Shown: positions 25,597-35,018, numbered from the stretch's first letter. The stretch: DNA of 64,000 nt from Pigmentiphaga sp. NML080357 (GCF_002188465.1 NZ_NINW01000033.1:1-64000); one strand, 5' to 3'. Program-made: numbers and translations. The notes: generated from the letters alone by a model not told the origin.

Positions 25597-26016
25597 ATGG
25601 ACGACGTCGACCATCGCCTGATCGCCCTGCTGCGCGACAATGCGCGCACGCCCGTCTCCGCGCTCGCCCACAAGCTCAAGGTCTCGCGCGGCACAGTCCA
25701 GAACCGCATGGCACGCCTGGAAGAACAAGGCGTCGTCGTGGGCTACACCGTGCGTCTGCGGCCGGATGCGGAGCCCAAGGGCATACGCGCGTGGATGAGC
25801 ATAGAAATCGAAGGCAACACCGCGCGGCGAGTCCTGCAGGCGCTGCGCGGGGAGCCGGCGATCCAGGCGCTGCACACCACCAACGGCCGCTGGGACATCA
25901 TGGCCGAACTGCGTGCCGAGAGCCTGGAAGCGTTCGACCGCGCCCTGGAACGGATACGGCTGATCCCCGGCATCGCCAATACCGAGACCAACATCCTCCT
26001 GTCCACCTACGTTTGA
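25597..26016 (+). CDS. Lrp/AsnC-family transcriptional regulator
   Basis: A 139-residue regulator with an N-terminal HTH (LDNARTPVSALAHKLKVSRGTVQNRMARLE region, residues about 9-50) and a RAM/AsnC ligand-binding domain (about 65-139). Divergently transcribed from the arginine/ornithine gene pair with 160 bp between starts; amino-acid-responsive control of that pair is likely. The in-frame GTG at 25510 would add 29 unconvincing residues, so I use the ATG at 25597. Confidence 0.9.
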   Translation: MDDVDHRLIALLRDNARTPVSALAHKLKVSRGTVQNRMARLEEQGVVVGYTVRLRPDAEPKGIRAWMSIEIEGNTARRVLQALRGEPAIQALHTTNGRWDIMAELRAESLEAFDRALERIRLIPGIANTETNILLSTYV

Positions 26017-26032
26017 CCGCTTCTTTGGTGCC

Positions 26033-26893
26033 ATGATGCCCGCCGCCTCTCCCCGCCCCTATGAATTCCGGCAAGTGGACGTCTTCACTGCGGTTCCGCT
26101 GCTGGGCAATCCGCTGGCCGTCGTCCACGGCGCGGACGATCTCGATGAGGACCGGATGGCCGCGTTCGCCCGCTGGACCGGCCTGAGCGAAACCACGTTC
26201 CTGCTGCGCCCCACCGTGGCCGGCGCCGACTACCGGCTGCGCATCTTCACGCCATCGGGCGAGCTGCCCTTCGCGGGCCATCCCACGCTGGGCAGTTGCC
26301 ATGCGTGGCTGCAGGCCGGCGGGCGTCCCCGGGCGGCGGACATCGTCCAGGAATGCGGCGTGGGGCTGGTGCGAATCCGGCGCGACCAAGGCCGCCTGGC
26401 CTTCGCGGCGCCGCCGCTGCGGCGCTCGGGCCCGATCGATCCGGCCACCCTCGCACAGGCGGCACGCGGCCTCGGAATCGCGCCCCAGGCGATCGTCGCC
26501 GCGAATTGGGTGGACAACGGCCCGGCGTGGATCGCGGTCATGCTTGCCTCGCGCGCCGACGTGCTGGCGCTGAAACCCGACTTTCCCGCCCTGGGTACGC
26601 TGAAGCTGGGGGTCGTGGGCCCCTGGGACCCGGCCACGGACGGCGCCGAAGCGCAATTCGAGGTCCGCGCCTTCGCACCCGGCCTGGGAATCCCGGAAGA
26701 CCCCGTCACCGGCAGCCTCAACGCCGGCGTCGCGCAATGGCTCATTGGCGCCGGCCTTGCCCCCGCCTCCTATGTCGCCAGCCAGGGGACCGCCCGCGGC
26801 CGCGCGGGACGCCTGTACATCAGCCGCGCGGATGGCGACATCTGGGTGGGAGGCGATGTCGCCGATTGCGTCACCGGCGAAGTCTTGCTCTAG
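26033..26893 (+). CDS. PhzF-family protein
   Basis: Isomerase-fold protein of 286 residues resembling PhzF and diaminopimelate epimerase. Marks are FRQVDVFTAVPLLGNPLAVV, GLSETTFLLRP with the conserved Glu, FTPSGELPFAGHPTLGS, and EDPVTGSLNAGVAQWLI. PhzF itself isomerises a phenazine precursor, but no phenazine genes are here, so the substrate is unknown. It lies 16 bp after the Lrp gene and is probably co-transcribed with it; it converges with arsC. Confidence 0.88.
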   Translation: MMPAASPRPYEFRQVDVFTAVPLLGNPLAVVHGADDLDEDRMAAFARWTGLSETTFLLRPTVAGADYRLRIFTPSGELPFAGHPTLGSCHAWLQAGGRPRAADIVQECGVGLVRIRRDQGRLAFAAPPLRRSGPIDPATLAQAARGLGIAPQAIVAANWVDNGPAWIAVMLASRADVLALKPDFPALGTLKLGVVGPWDPATDGAEAQFEVRAFAPGLGIPEDPVTGSLNAGVAQWLIGAGLAPASYVASQGTARGRAGRLYISRADGDIWVGGDVADCVTGEVLL

Positions 26894-26917
26894 GATCCTG
26901 CTCCGCCCGGTTGCCTC

Positions 26918-27274
26918 TCACTCCGGCAGAATTTCCAGCACGGTCTCCATGGGACGGCACAGGCGCGTGCCGCGCGGCGTCACGACGATGGGGCGATTGA
27001 TCAGGATGGGATGCTGCATCATGAAATCGATCAGTTCCTCATCGCTCCACTTGGGGTCGCCCAGGCCCAGCTCCTCGTAGGGCGAGCCCTTGACCCGCAT
27101 TGCCTCGCGCACAGGCAGCCCCATTGCGGCGATGAGCGACTCGAGCGTCTCGCGGCTGGGGGGCGTCTTGAGGTATTCGACCACCGTGGGCGCGTAGCCG
27201 CGCTCCTGGAGCAGGGCCAGGACCTTGCGTGACGTGCCGCATGCGGGGTTGTGGTAGATGGTGATGTCGCTCAT
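26918..27274 (-). CDS. arsC: Arsenate reductase (glutaredoxin type)
   Basis: Reduces arsenate to arsenite using glutaredoxin. The 118-residue protein begins MSDITIYHNPACGTSRKVL with the catalytic Cys12, as in plasmid R773 ArsC, and has the conserved arginine segment INRPIVVTPRGTRLCRP. No arsB or arsR is adjacent, so it acts alone here or with genes elsewhere; YffB/Spx-like paralogues exist, but the active-site sequence fits a true ArsC. Confidence 0.88.
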   Translation of the reverse strand: MSDITIYHNPACGTSRKVLALLQERGYAPTVVEYLKTPPSRETLESLIAAMGLPVREAMRVKGSPYEELGLGDPKWSDEELIDFMMQHPILINRPIVVTPRGTRLCRPMETVLEILPE

Positions 27275-27443
27275 TGCATGGTCTCACATGAAAAGTCTGC
27301 CCCGCCCCACCGGCGCGGCGCTGACCGCATCATAGCCTCGACGCGGACCACGCCGTGGGCAAGACTTTTTGTGCAGTGCAACCTGGTGCTGCTAAGCTAT
27401 CCGCTTTCGCCACGCCATTCGCCTCGCGGCCCGCCGCCTCTTC

Positions 27444-28694
27444 ATGAACGTCCCCGCCACGCCGCAGTCTTCCTTCCCCGATCCGTCCACGGCCCCGGGC
27501 CGCCCGCCCTCGTTCGGCCGGGCGCTGATGGCACTGGGGCTCGGCGGTTTCGGCATCGGTACCGGCGAATTCGTCATCATGGGGCTCCTGCCTGACGCCG
27601 CCCAGGACCTGGGTATCTCCATTCCTGCCGCCGGGCACCTGATCAGCGCCTACGCCCTCGGCGTCGTGGTGGGCGCCCCGGTGCTGGCCGTGCTTGGCGC
27701 CCGCATGCCGCGTCGCGCCCTGCTGGTGGCCCTGATGGCCTTCTTCGCCCTCGGCAACGTCGCCAGCGCGGCCGCGCCGGGCTATCTCTCCATGATCCTG
27801 ATGCGCCTGATGACGGGATTGCCGCACGGCACGTACTTCGGCGTCGCGGCGCTGGTCGCGGCGCACCTGGCGCCCGGCGGACAGCGCGCACGTGCGGTTG
27901 GCTACGTCATGCTGGGACTGACCGTCGCGACCCTGATCGGCGTCCCGCTGGCCGCGGGGCTGGGACAATGGCTGGGATGGCGCGCCGCATTCACCCTGGT
28001 CGGCGCCATCGGCGTGCTGGCCGCGCTGCTCGTCTGGCGCTGGATCCCCGACATCCCGGCCAGCGAAGGCGCCAGCCCCTGGCGCGAACTCGGGGCGTTG
28101 CGCCGCAAGCAGGTGTGGCTCACGCTGGGCATCGGCGCGATCGGATTTGGCGGCATGTTCGCGGTGTTCAGCTACATCAAGCCGACGCTGATGGAGCTGG
28201 CGGGCCTGCCGGTGCACGGGGTTCCATTCGTGCTCGCGCTCTTCGGAGTGGGCATGGTGACCGGCAATCTGGTCGGCTCCCGGCTGGCCGACAAGGCCCT
28301 GATGCCTACCATATGCGGCCTCCTGGTCTGGTCCGGGCTGGTGCTCGGACTGTTCTGCCTGACCGCCTCCAGCATCTGGCTCGGCGCGTTCAACGTCTTC
28401 CTGATCGGAACCATCGTGGCCATCGGCCCGGCCCTGCAGATCCGCCTGATGGATGTGGCCGGCGACGCCCAGACGCTGGCGGCCGCGCTCAACCACTCCG
28501 CCTTCAACCTCGCCAATGCGCTGGGCGCCTGGCTCGGCGGCCTGACCATCTCGGCCGGCCTGGGCTGGGCGTCCACCGGCTGGGTCGGCCTGCTGCTCGC
28601 GCTCGGCGGACTGGCCATCTTCGGCGTCTCCTACGCGCAGATGCGGCAAGGCGCGGACGCCGCGGCGCAGGCCCGGCAGACGTATCAGCCATGA
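27444..28694 (+). CDS. MFS transporter (AraJ/sugar-efflux, DHA1 group)
   Basis: Twelve-helix major facilitator of 416 residues, DHA1 type: GFGIGTGEFVIMGLLPDAAQDLGIS in TM1 and the PHGTYFGVAALVAAHLAPGGQRARAVGYVMLGLTVATLIGVPLAAGLGQWLGWRAAF stretch are typical of AraJ/YdhP-like exporters. Substrate unknown. The stop overlaps the NUDIX gene start (ATGA), so the two are co-translated. Confidence 0.88.
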   Translation: MNVPATPQSSFPDPSTAPGRPPSFGRALMALGLGGFGIGTGEFVIMGLLPDAAQDLGISIPAAGHLISAYALGVVVGAPVLAVLGARMPRRALLVALMAFFALGNVASAAAPGYLSMILMRLMTGLPHGTYFGVAALVAAHLAPGGQRARAVGYVMLGLTVATLIGVPLAAGLGQWLGWRAAFTLVGAIGVLAALLVWRWIPDIPASEGASPWRELGALRRKQVWLTLGIGAIGFGGMFAVFSYIKPTLMELAGLPVHGVPFVLALFGVGMVTGNLVGSRLADKALMPTICGLLVWSGLVLGLFCLTASSIWLGAFNVFLIGTIVAIGPALQIRLMDVAGDAQTLAAALNHSAFNLANALGAWLGGLTISAGLGWASTGWVGLLLALGGLAIFGVSYAQMRQGADAAAQARQTYQP

Positions 28695-29158
28695 GCGCGA
28701 CGAGCGCGGGCATCCTGATGTACCGGCGCGAAGCCGGAGCATGGCAGGTGCTGCTCGTCCACCCTGGCGGACCATTCTGGCGCCGGCGCGACGCCGGCGC
28801 GTGGTCCATTCCCAAAGGCCTGGTGGAAGCGGATGAGGATCTCGCCGCCGCGGCCCTGCGCGAACTGCGCGAGGAACTGGGAGACGCCCCGGCCGGCGCG
28901 CTCGCGCCGCTGGGCCGGATACGGCAGCGCGGCGGCAAGGAAGTCTGCGCCTTCGCAATGGAAGCCGATTTCGACCCCGCCGCCCTGCGAAGCAACACCT
29001 TCGAACTCGAATGGCCGCCGCGCAGCGGCCGCATGCAGGCCTTCCCCGAGGTCGACCGCGCGGCCTGGTTCGACCTGCACACCGCCCGCGGCAAGATCCT
29101 CGAAGCCCAGCGCCCCTTCATCGATCGGTTACAAGATTTGCTCCAACGCTCCGGCTAG
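28691..29158 (+). CDS. NUDIX hydrolase
   Basis: A 155-residue hydrolase with a complete Nudix box: G at the start of GLVEADEDLAAAALRELREE, then LG (pattern GX5EX7REUXEEXGU). SAGILMYRRE and WSIPKGL at the front are usual for the family. Substrate, probably a nucleoside diphosphate derivative, is unknown. It overlaps the end of the MFS gene by 4 bp. Confidence 0.9.
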   Translation: MSATSAGILMYRREAGAWQVLLVHPGGPFWRRRDAGAWSIPKGLVEADEDLAAAALRELREELGDAPAGALAPLGRIRQRGGKEVCAFAMEADFDPAALRSNTFELEWPPRSGRMQAFPEVDRAAWFDLHTARGKILEAQRPFIDRLQDLLQRSG

Positions 29159-29267
29159 AGCGTGTTTACACTGGGAGCGTGCGGCGGATGCACCGCGTAT
29201 CCGCCGCACGCGGCATGGCACTGCGTGACCTCGGCTATCGGCTTGAACCCATACGGAGGGAACCGAT

Positions 29268-29879
29268 ATGGCAGATGCTTCAAACCCCACGCCCGTACCG
29301 GGCAGCCTCTCGTGGCCGGAAACCTTGAAGACGCTTGGCGCGAGCTGGGGCTGGTTCGTCGCCCTGGGCGTGCTGATGCTGATCCTGGGTTTCGTGGCCG
29401 GCGTCTACGTCCTGGCGGCCACCGTCGCGAGCGTCCTGTTCGTGGGCGTCATGATGCTGGTTGCCGGCATCGGCCAGCTGGTCCAGGCCTGGCGCGTGAA
29501 AGGCTGGCGCGGGTTCCTCCTCTGGACCCTCAGCGGCCTGCTCTACGCCATCGCCGGCGGCCTCGCCCTCTACAATCCGCTCGCCGGCGCCGCCGTCCTG
29601 ACGCTGCTGCTGGGCGCCTTCCTCATCGCCGCCGGTGTGCTGCGGCTCTGGGTCTGGTTCCAGCACCGCAGCCAGCAAGGCTGGGGATGGCTCGCCTTGT
29701 CGGGGGTGATCACACTGCTCGCGGGCCTGCTCGTGGCGGTGGGCTGGCCCGCCAACAGCCTCTGGATACTCGGCCTCCTGCTGGCCATCGACCTGCTGTT
29801 CCAGGGAGCCACTCTCGTGATGCTCGGCCTGGCGCTGCGCAGGGGATTGCCGGCCGCCCCTCCGCCGGGCAACGCCTGA
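29268..29879 (+). CDS. HdeD-family membrane protein
   Basis: A 203-residue DUF308/HdeD protein with about six hydrophobic segments in pairs (ALGVLMLILGFVAGVYV, ASVLFVGVMMLVAGIGQLVQAW, LLYAIAGGLALYNPLAGAAVLTLLLGAFLIAAGVLRLW, and a further set). HdeD of E. coli is acid-stress related; function here is unproven. An AGGGA ribosome binding site precedes the ATG. Confidence 0.88.
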   Translation: MADASNPTPVPGSLSWPETLKTLGASWGWFVALGVLMLILGFVAGVYVLAATVASVLFVGVMMLVAGIGQLVQAWRVKGWRGFLLWTLSGLLYAIAGGLALYNPLAGAAVLTLLLGAFLIAAGVLRLWVWFQHRSQQGWGWLALSGVITLLAGLLVAVGWPANSLWILGLLLAIDLLFQGATLVMLGLALRRGLPAAPPPGNA

Positions 29880-29880
29880 C

Positions 29881-29908
29881 CGCGGGGCCGCCGGCCGGCG
29901 GCCCCGCG
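29881..29908. terminator. 28-bp perfect palindrome after hdeD-type gene
   Basis: CGCGGGGCCGCCGG is followed directly by its exact reverse complement, right behind the stop codon. It forms a very stable hairpin with hardly any loop and no T-run. It may terminate transcription or stabilise the 3' end before regB. Confidence 0.55.
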
Positions 29909-29967
29909 CTTCCGTACGTCATAATGGAGCCCCGCCGGCGCCACCGTCCGGCTCGTCCTCCTATCGT

Positions 29968-31167
29968 ATGAGCCGTACCGAAACCTCGTTCCTACGCACC
30001 CTGTCCAGCCTGCGCTGGCTCGCCATCGGCGGCCAGGCGGCCACCATCTTCATCGCCAGCGGCCCACTGGACGTGGACCTGCCCCTGGCCATGCTGTGGA
30101 GCGGTGTGGCCACCCTCGTCCTTTTCAACCTGTACGCCGGCTGGCGCCTGCGCACCGGCGGCGAACCCTCGCATGCCACCGCGTTCGTCCACATGCTGGT
30201 GGACATCGTGGTGCTGGCCTGGATGGTGGCTTGGAGCGGGGGCATCAGCAACCCCTTCGGGCTGCTGTTCCTGGTCCTGATTGCGCTGGCCGCCATGGTT
30301 CTGCCCAGCCGCTGGGCCTACGCCACCGCCGGCGCGGGCGTTGTCGGCTATGCCGCGGCAGCCATCTTCGGCCGGCCCCTCCACGCGCCCGGCGACGCCT
30401 ACGAATTGCTGCTGTGGGGCATAGCCGCGAGTTTCCTGATCTCGGTCGTGGTGATCCTCATCTTCTCCACGCGCCTGGCGGCCGACCTGCGCAACCGCGA
30501 ACGGGAGCTGGCCGACCTGCGCGAGCGCTTCGCGCGCAACGAGGGCATCGTGGCCCTGGCCACCCACGCCGCCTCGATGGCGCATGAACTGAATACGCCG
30601 CTGGCCACCATGACGCTGCTCGCCGACGAAATCGCCGCCCAGGCCGATACCGACGACCTGCGCGCCGACACCGAGATGCTGGTGGAGCTGCTGGCCCTGT
30701 GCCGGGAACGTGTGCGCAATCTCGCTGTCCCAACCGAAGTGGAACTGGAACGTGTGGTGGAACAGTGGAAGCTGGTCCGCCCCACGGTCGAACTGCACCG
30801 CACCGGCGTGCTGCCGCGCGGCCTGCGCGTCGAACCCTCGGTCGCCCACCTGCTGCAGGCGCTGCTGAACAATGCCGCCGACGCCGGCGTCCAGGCCGGC
30901 GCGCCCTATGTGGACCTGCACCTGGAATGCAAAGGCGGCATGGTGCGGGGCGTGGTGCGCGACTATGGACGCGGGCTCAACCCCGACCAGCCCCTGCTGC
31001 CCGCCACGCTGTTCCGCAGCGGCAAGCCCGGCGGGCTGGGCGTGGGCCTGGCGCTCTCGCATGCCACGGTCGAGCGCCTGGGCGGCGAGATGACGATGAC
31101 GGCCGCCGAAGGCGGCGGCGTGCGCATCCAGTTCCAACTGCCCGTGGAAACCACCGTGACCTCATGA
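29968..31167 (+). CDS. regB: RegB/PrrB-type redox sensor histidine kinase
   Basis: Membrane sensor kinase of 399 residues. Six N-terminal TM helices hold the conserved quinone-site heptapeptide GGISNPF (91-97); the H-box MAHELNTPLATM has H206; C245 in ALCRERVRNL corresponds to the redox-active Cys of RegB; N and G boxes (LLNNAADAG, GLGVGLALSH) follow. RegB senses the ubiquinone pool/redox state and phosphorylates RegA. The RegA gene overlaps its stop (ATGA) and the cyo operon follows, so the likely output is respiratory control. Confidence 0.92.
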   Translation: MSRTETSFLRTLSSLRWLAIGGQAATIFIASGPLDVDLPLAMLWSGVATLVLFNLYAGWRLRTGGEPSHATAFVHMLVDIVVLAWMVAWSGGISNPFGLLFLVLIALAAMVLPSRWAYATAGAGVVGYAAAAIFGRPLHAPGDAYELLLWGIAASFLISVVVILIFSTRLAADLRNRERELADLRERFARNEGIVALATHAASMAHELNTPLATMTLLADEIAAQADTDDLRADTEMLVELLALCRERVRNLAVPTEVELERVVEQWKLVRPTVELHRTGVLPRGLRVEPSVAHLLQALLNNAADAGVQAGAPYVDLHLECKGGMVRGVVRDYGRGLNPDQPLLPATLFRSGKPGGLGVGLALSHATVERLGGEMTMTAAEGGGVRIQFQLPVETTVTS

Positions 31168-31721
31168 TGACTGCCCTGGATACCGGACTTCTCGTCGACG
31201 ACGACGAACTCTACCTGCGCACCTTGCAGCGCAGCCTCGCGCGGCGCGGCCTCGAAACCCGCACCGCCACGACCATCGCCGAGGCGCTGCGCATCGCCGA
31301 CGAGATCCGTCCCGGCTTCGCGCTGGTCGACCTCAAGCTCAGCAGCGACGATTCCGGCCTGACCCTGATCAAGCCGCTGCGCGCACTGCGCGCCGACATG
31401 CGCATCCTGCTGGTGACGGGCTATGCCAGCGTCGCCACCGCCGTGGACGCCATCAAGCGCGGCGCCGACGATTATCTGCCCAAGCCGGCCACCGCCGACA
31501 TGATCCTGCGCGCGCTGGGGCTGGAAAAAGCCGAAGCCGTGACGGTGGAGTCGACCATGATTCCGCTGCATCGACTGGAATGGGAGCATATCCAGCAGGC
31601 ACTGCATGAAACAGGGGGCAACGTGTCGGCGGCGGCGCGTCTGTTGAACATGCATCGACGATCGTTGCAGCGCAAGCTGGCCAAGCGGCCGGGGCCGGAA
31701 CGAGGGCCGGAGCCCGAGTAA
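31164..31721 (+). CDS. regA: RegA/PrrA-type response regulator
   Basis: A 185-residue response regulator: receiver domain (about 6-125) with acidic pocket VDDDE and phospho-acceptor D56 (ALVDLKLSSDDSG), a Pro/Glu linker, and the Fis-type HTH GGNVSAAARLLNMHRRSLQRKLAKRP, which is nearly invariant in RegA homologues. It binds GCGNC-N5-GNCGC-type sites; two such sites lie just downstream, before cyoA. The start overlaps regB by 4 bp. Confidence 0.93.
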   Translation: MMTALDTGLLVDDDELYLRTLQRSLARRGLETRTATTIAEALRIADEIRPGFALVDLKLSSDDSGLTLIKPLRALRADMRILLVTGYASVATAVDAIKRGADDYLPKPATADMILRALGLEKAEAVTVESTMIPLHRLEWEHIQQALHETGGNVSAAARLLNMHRRSLQRKLAKRPGPERGPEPE

Positions 31722-31788
31722 AACCGTAGGCCTGCATCCGGCGCCACCCTCCGTGGAGCGTCGAGCGGGAATACCCGTCGCCGGCGGT

Positions 31789-31803
31789 GCGACATATTGT
31801 CGC
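31789..31803. promoter_or_regulatory. RegA/PrrA-type box 1 upstream of cyoA
   Basis: GCGAC-ATATT-GTCGC, extended to a perfect 7-3-7 palindrome (31788-31804). It matches the RegA/PrrA/RegR consensus GCGNC-N5-GNCGC and lies 197 bp before cyoA. Confidence 0.72.
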
Positions 31804-31908
31804 AGGGCAATTCCCTAGCCTTTGACCGTCACAATTCGCCACAACTAGGGGAAGCAAGGCCCGGGCGGGCGCCTTGTGCTCCGGGGGCGGCCGGACCGGC
31901 CCGCCCGC

Positions 31909-31923
31909 GCGACTTTTTGTCGC
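31909..31923. promoter_or_regulatory. RegA/PrrA-type box 2 upstream of cyoA
   Basis: GCGAC-TTTTT-GTCGC, a second exact match to the same consensus, 120 bp after box 1 (centre to centre) and 77 bp before the cyoA start. Two exact half-site pairs in a 278-bp gap beside regA itself are unlikely to be chance. Confidence 0.72.
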
Positions 31924-31999
31924 ATCCCCACCCGAGACACGTTCAGTAGGATGCGGAACTGGCGGATTTCGCCAACGTTTCTACAAACCAAGGCTGGAC

Positions 32000-32908
32000 G
32001 TGAGTAAATCCTTCTTTGCGAACGCGGGACGCACGTTATGCGTCGGCGCCGTCATGTTGCTGCTGGCTGGCTGCAACATGGACATTCTAAATCCCAAGGG
32101 CGACATCGGCGCCCAAGAGAAAACCCTGCTCCTGACCGCGACCGGGCTGATGCTGCTGGTGGTCGTGCCGGTCATCTTCCTCACCCTCTGGTTCGCCTGG
32201 AAATACCGCGCCTCCAACACCAAGGCCAAATACGATCCCCAGTGGTCGCATTCCACCGCCATCGAAGTGGTCGTCTGGACCATTCCCTGCATCATCGTCG
32301 GCATCCTCGCCGTACTGACCTGGAAGAGTTCTCACGAGCTGGACCCCTACCGGCCCCTGCAGTCCGAGGTCAAGCCGGTGGAGATCGACGTCGTTTCGCT
32401 GGACTGGAAGTGGCTGTTCATCTACCCGGAATACAAGATCGCCACGGTCAACGAGATCAAGTTCCCGGTCGATGTCCCGGTCAACTTCCGCATCACATCC
32501 GCCTCGGTCATGAACTCCTTCTTCATTCCGCAGCTGGGTAGCCAGATCTATTCCATGGCGGGCATGGAAACCAAGCTCCACCTGATCGCGCGCGAAGCCG
32601 GCACCTACGCGGGCATCTCGGCCAACTACAGTGGCGCGGGCTTCTCGGGCATGCGCTTCAAGGCCATCGCCACCAGCCAGGAAGATTTCGAGGCGTGGGT
32701 CCGCAACGCCCAGGCGTCGCCCAACAAGATGACGCCCGAGGCCTACCAGGCGCTGGTCTCGCCCAGCGAGCACGAGCCCGTCGCCTACTACTCGGGCGCC
32801 GAACCCAACATGTTCGACGGCATCATTTACCAGTACATGGCCTCCGCAGGCATGGATACCGGAATGTGCACGCCTGCCAACACACCCAAGATCGCCTTGT
32901 CGGAGTAA
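32000..32908 (+). CDS. cyoA: Cytochrome bo3 ubiquinol oxidase subunit II
   Basis: Membrane-anchored lipoprotein subunit of the terminal quinol oxidase, 302 residues. The signal ends in LLLAGC (lipobox), two TM helices follow (about 38-62 and 84-103), then the cupredoxin-like domain with [22 protein letters not shown] and [22 protein letters not shown]; the CuA ligands of cytochrome c oxidases are absent, as in quinol oxidases. I use the GTG at 32000; no ATG gives a proper signal peptide. First gene of cyoABCD. Confidence 0.93.
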   Translation: MSKSFFANAGRTLCVGAVMLLLAGCNMDILNPKGDIGAQEKTLLLTATGLMLLVVVPVIFLTLWFAWKYRASNTKAKYDPQWSHSTAIEVVVWTIPCIIVGILAVLTWKSSHELDPYRPLQSEVKPVEIDVVSLDWKWLFIYPEYKIATVNEIKFPVDVPVNFRITSASVMNSFFIPQLGSQIYSMAGMETKLHLIAREAGTYAGISANYSGAGFSGMRFKAIATSQEDFEAWVRNAQASPNKMTPEAYQALVSPSEHEPVAYYSGAEPNMFDGIIYQYMASAGMDTGMCTPANTPKIALSE

Positions 32909-32912
32909 ATCG

Positions 32913-34889
32913 ATGTTCGGGAAACTGACCCTGGATGCCATCCCGTACCATGAGCCCATCGTCATGGTCACGCTGGCCGCGGTCGTCGTTTTGGGCGCCG
33001 CACTGCTCGGCGCCGTCACCTATTACGGCAAGTGGACCTACCTGTGGAAGGAATGGCTGACCACGGTGGATCACAAGCGCATCGGCATCATGTACATCAT
33101 CGTCGCGCTGATCATGCTGCTGCGTGGCTTTGCCGATGCCATCATGATGCGCACCCAGCTGGCCGTCGCCTCGGGCGACTCGGCCGGCTACCTGCCGCCG
33201 CACCACTACGACCAGATCTTCACCGCCCACGGCGTGATCATGATCTTCTTCATGGCCATGCCTTTCATCACGGGCCTGATGAACATCGTCGTGCCGCTGC
33301 AGATCGGCGCGCGCGACGTCGCCTATCCGTTCCTGAACTCGCTGAGCTTCTGGCTGTTCGGCGGCGGCGTGGTACTGATCATGATGTCGCTGTTCGTGGG
33401 CGAATTCGCCGCCACCGGCTGGCTGGCCTATCCGCCGCTGTCGGGCCTGGACTATAGCCCGGGGGTGGGGGTGGACTACTACATCTGGGCATTGCAGCTG
33501 TCAGGGCTCGGAACCACGCTCAGCGGGATCAACTTCATCGTCACCATCATGCGCATGCGCGCCCCGGGCATGACGATGATGAAGATGCCGGTCTTCACGT
33601 GGACCGCGCTGGTCACCAACATCCTGATCGTCGCCGCCTTCCCGGTGCTGACGGCCACGCTGGCGCTGCTGACCGCCGACCGCTACCTGGGCACGCACTT
33701 CTTCACGAACGACCTGGGCGGCAACGTGATGATGTACGTGAACCTGATCTGGATCTGGGGCCACCCCGAGGTCTACATCCTGATCCTGCCCTGCTTCGGC
33801 GCGTTCTCGGAAATCATCGCCACCTTCTCGCGCAAGCCGCTGTTCGGGTACAAGTCCATGGTGTACGCCACGGCCGCCATCGGCGTGCTGTCGTTCCTGG
33901 TCTGGCTGCACCACTTCTTCACCATGGGCTCGGGGGCGAACGTCAACGCCTTCTTCGGCATCGCGACGATGATCATCTCGGTACCCACGGGCGTGAAGAT
34001 CTTCAACTGGCTCTTCACGATGTACCGCGGACGGGTGCAGATCACCACGCCGGTGCTGTGGACGCTGGGCTTCATGGTCACCTTCGTGATCGGCGGCATG
34101 ACCGGCGTGCTGATGGCGATTCCCGCTGTCTCGTTCGTGCTGCACAACAGCCTGTTCCTGATCGCCCACTTCCATAACACCATCATCGGCGGCGTCGTGT
34201 TCGGGTGTATCGCGGCCATGGTGTACTGGTTCCCCAAGGCCTTCGGCTTCAAGCTCAACGAGCGCCTGGGCAAGTACTCGTTCTGGTGCTGGTTCGTCGG
34301 GTTCTTCATGGCCTTCATGCCGCTGTACATCCTCGGCTTCATGGGCATGACGCGCCGCCTGAACCACCACAACAACCCCGCGTGGGAACCGTACCTGATC
34401 GTCGCCTGGGTAGGCGCCGTCATCATCGCGCTGGGTATCTTCTTCCTGCTGCTGCAGATCTTCGTCAGCATCCGCGACCGCAAGAAGAATGTCGACTTCG
34501 ACGGCGACCCCTGGGGTGGCCGTACGCTGGAATGGTCCATTCCCTCTCCTCCGCCGTTCTACAACTTCGCAAAGGTGCCCCAAGTGACCCAGCTCGATCA
34601 GTTCTGGCATGACAAGGAAACCGGCGTCGCCTACAAGCGTCCCGACCACTACGAAGACATCCACATGCCGCGCAACACCGGCGCCGGCGTGTACATCGGC
34701 ATCGCCGGCACCATTCTCGGCTTCGCGCTGGTCTGGCACATCTGGTGGCTGGCCGTGGCGGGTCTGGTCGGCATGATCGGCGGTTTCATCGCCCGCGCCT
34801 ACGACCGCGACGTGGACTACTACGTCAAGGCTGACGAGGTTGCGCGCATCGAGAACGCGCACTACGAGTCGCTGAAGCAGGCGGCGTAG
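32913..34889 (+). CDS. cyoB: Cytochrome bo3 ubiquinol oxidase subunit I
   Basis: Catalytic subunit of 658 residues with the haem b/haem o3-CuB centre and about 15 TM helices. Conserved pieces: [50 protein letters not shown], the [15 protein letters not shown]u-binding His-Tyr region, WLHHFFTMG and HNTIIGGVV holding further metal ligands. It reduces O2 to water and pumps protons. Four bp separate it from cyoA. Confidence 0.96.
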   Translation: MFGKLTLDAIPYHEPIVMVTLAAVVVLGAALLGAVTYYGKWTYLWKEWLTTVDHKRIGIMYIIVALIMLLRGFADAIMMRTQLAVASGDSAGYLPPHHYDQIFTAHGVIMIFFMAMPFITGLMNIVVPLQIGARDVAYPFLNSLSFWLFGGGVVLIMMSLFVGEFAATGWLAYPPLSGLDYSPGVGVDYYIWALQLSGLGTTLSGINFIVTIMRMRAPGMTMMKMPVFTWTALVTNILIVAAFPVLTATLALLTADRYLGTHFFTNDLGGNVMMYVNLIWIWGHPEVYILILPCFGAFSEIIATFSRKPLFGYKSMVYATAAIGVLSFLVWLHHFFTMGSGANVNAFFGIATMIISVPTGVKIFNWLFTMYRGRVQITTPVLWTLGFMVTFVIGGMTGVLMAIPAVSFVLHNSLFLIAHFHNTIIGGVVFGCIAAMVYWFPKAFGFKLNERLGKYSFWCWFVGFFMAFMPLYILGFMGMTRRLNHHNNPAWEPYLIVAWVGAVIIALGIFFLLLQIFVSIRDRKKNVDFDGDPWGGRTLEWSIPSPPPFYNFAKVPQVTQLDQFWHDKETGVAYKRPDHYEDIHMPRNTGAGVYIGIAGTILGFALVWHIWWLAVAGLVGMIGGFIARAYDRDVDYYVKADEVARIENAHYESLKQAA

Positions 34890-34913
34890 AGGTCCCCCCT
34901 ACGCGCTTGCGCG

Positions 34914-34965
34914 CGCCCCCCAGGGGGCGATGCGAGTGGACCGGCAAAGCCGGATCCACCGCATC
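34914..34965. repeat. Compact hairpin-rich intergenic element between cyoB and cyoC
   Basis: The 129-bp gap holds CGCCCCC-CA-GGGGGCG (34914-34929), immediately followed by a long imperfect stem-loop (34929-34965: GATGCG...CCGGC-AAA-GCCGG...CGCATC), and just upstream CGCG-CTTG-CGCG. From memory, similar blocks recur between genes in Bordetella/Achromobacter, so this is probably a REP-type dispersed element; it could tune relative cyoB/cyoC expression. Confidence 0.55.
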
Positions 34966-35018
34966 CTGGGTCGTGTAGCAGTGTTTTGGTGCGGAGCGCC
35001 GATTTTTTAAAGATCAAT

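Noticed and set aside
26033..26893. Phenazine biosynthesis
   Set aside because: PhzF-type proteins are widespread and no other phz gene is present.
26918..27274. Arsenic resistance operon
   Set aside because: Only arsC is present; no arsR, arsB or acr3 flanks it.
27330..28958. 542-codon minus-strand frame opposite the MFS and NUDIX genes
   Set aside because: Low-complexity composition opposite well-supported genes; a GC-driven shadow.
34986..35018. Longer cyoC start (TTG at 34986)
   Set aside because: It would add 11 residues in the hairpin-rich gap and begins with a weak codon; ATG 35019 gives the normal N-terminus.
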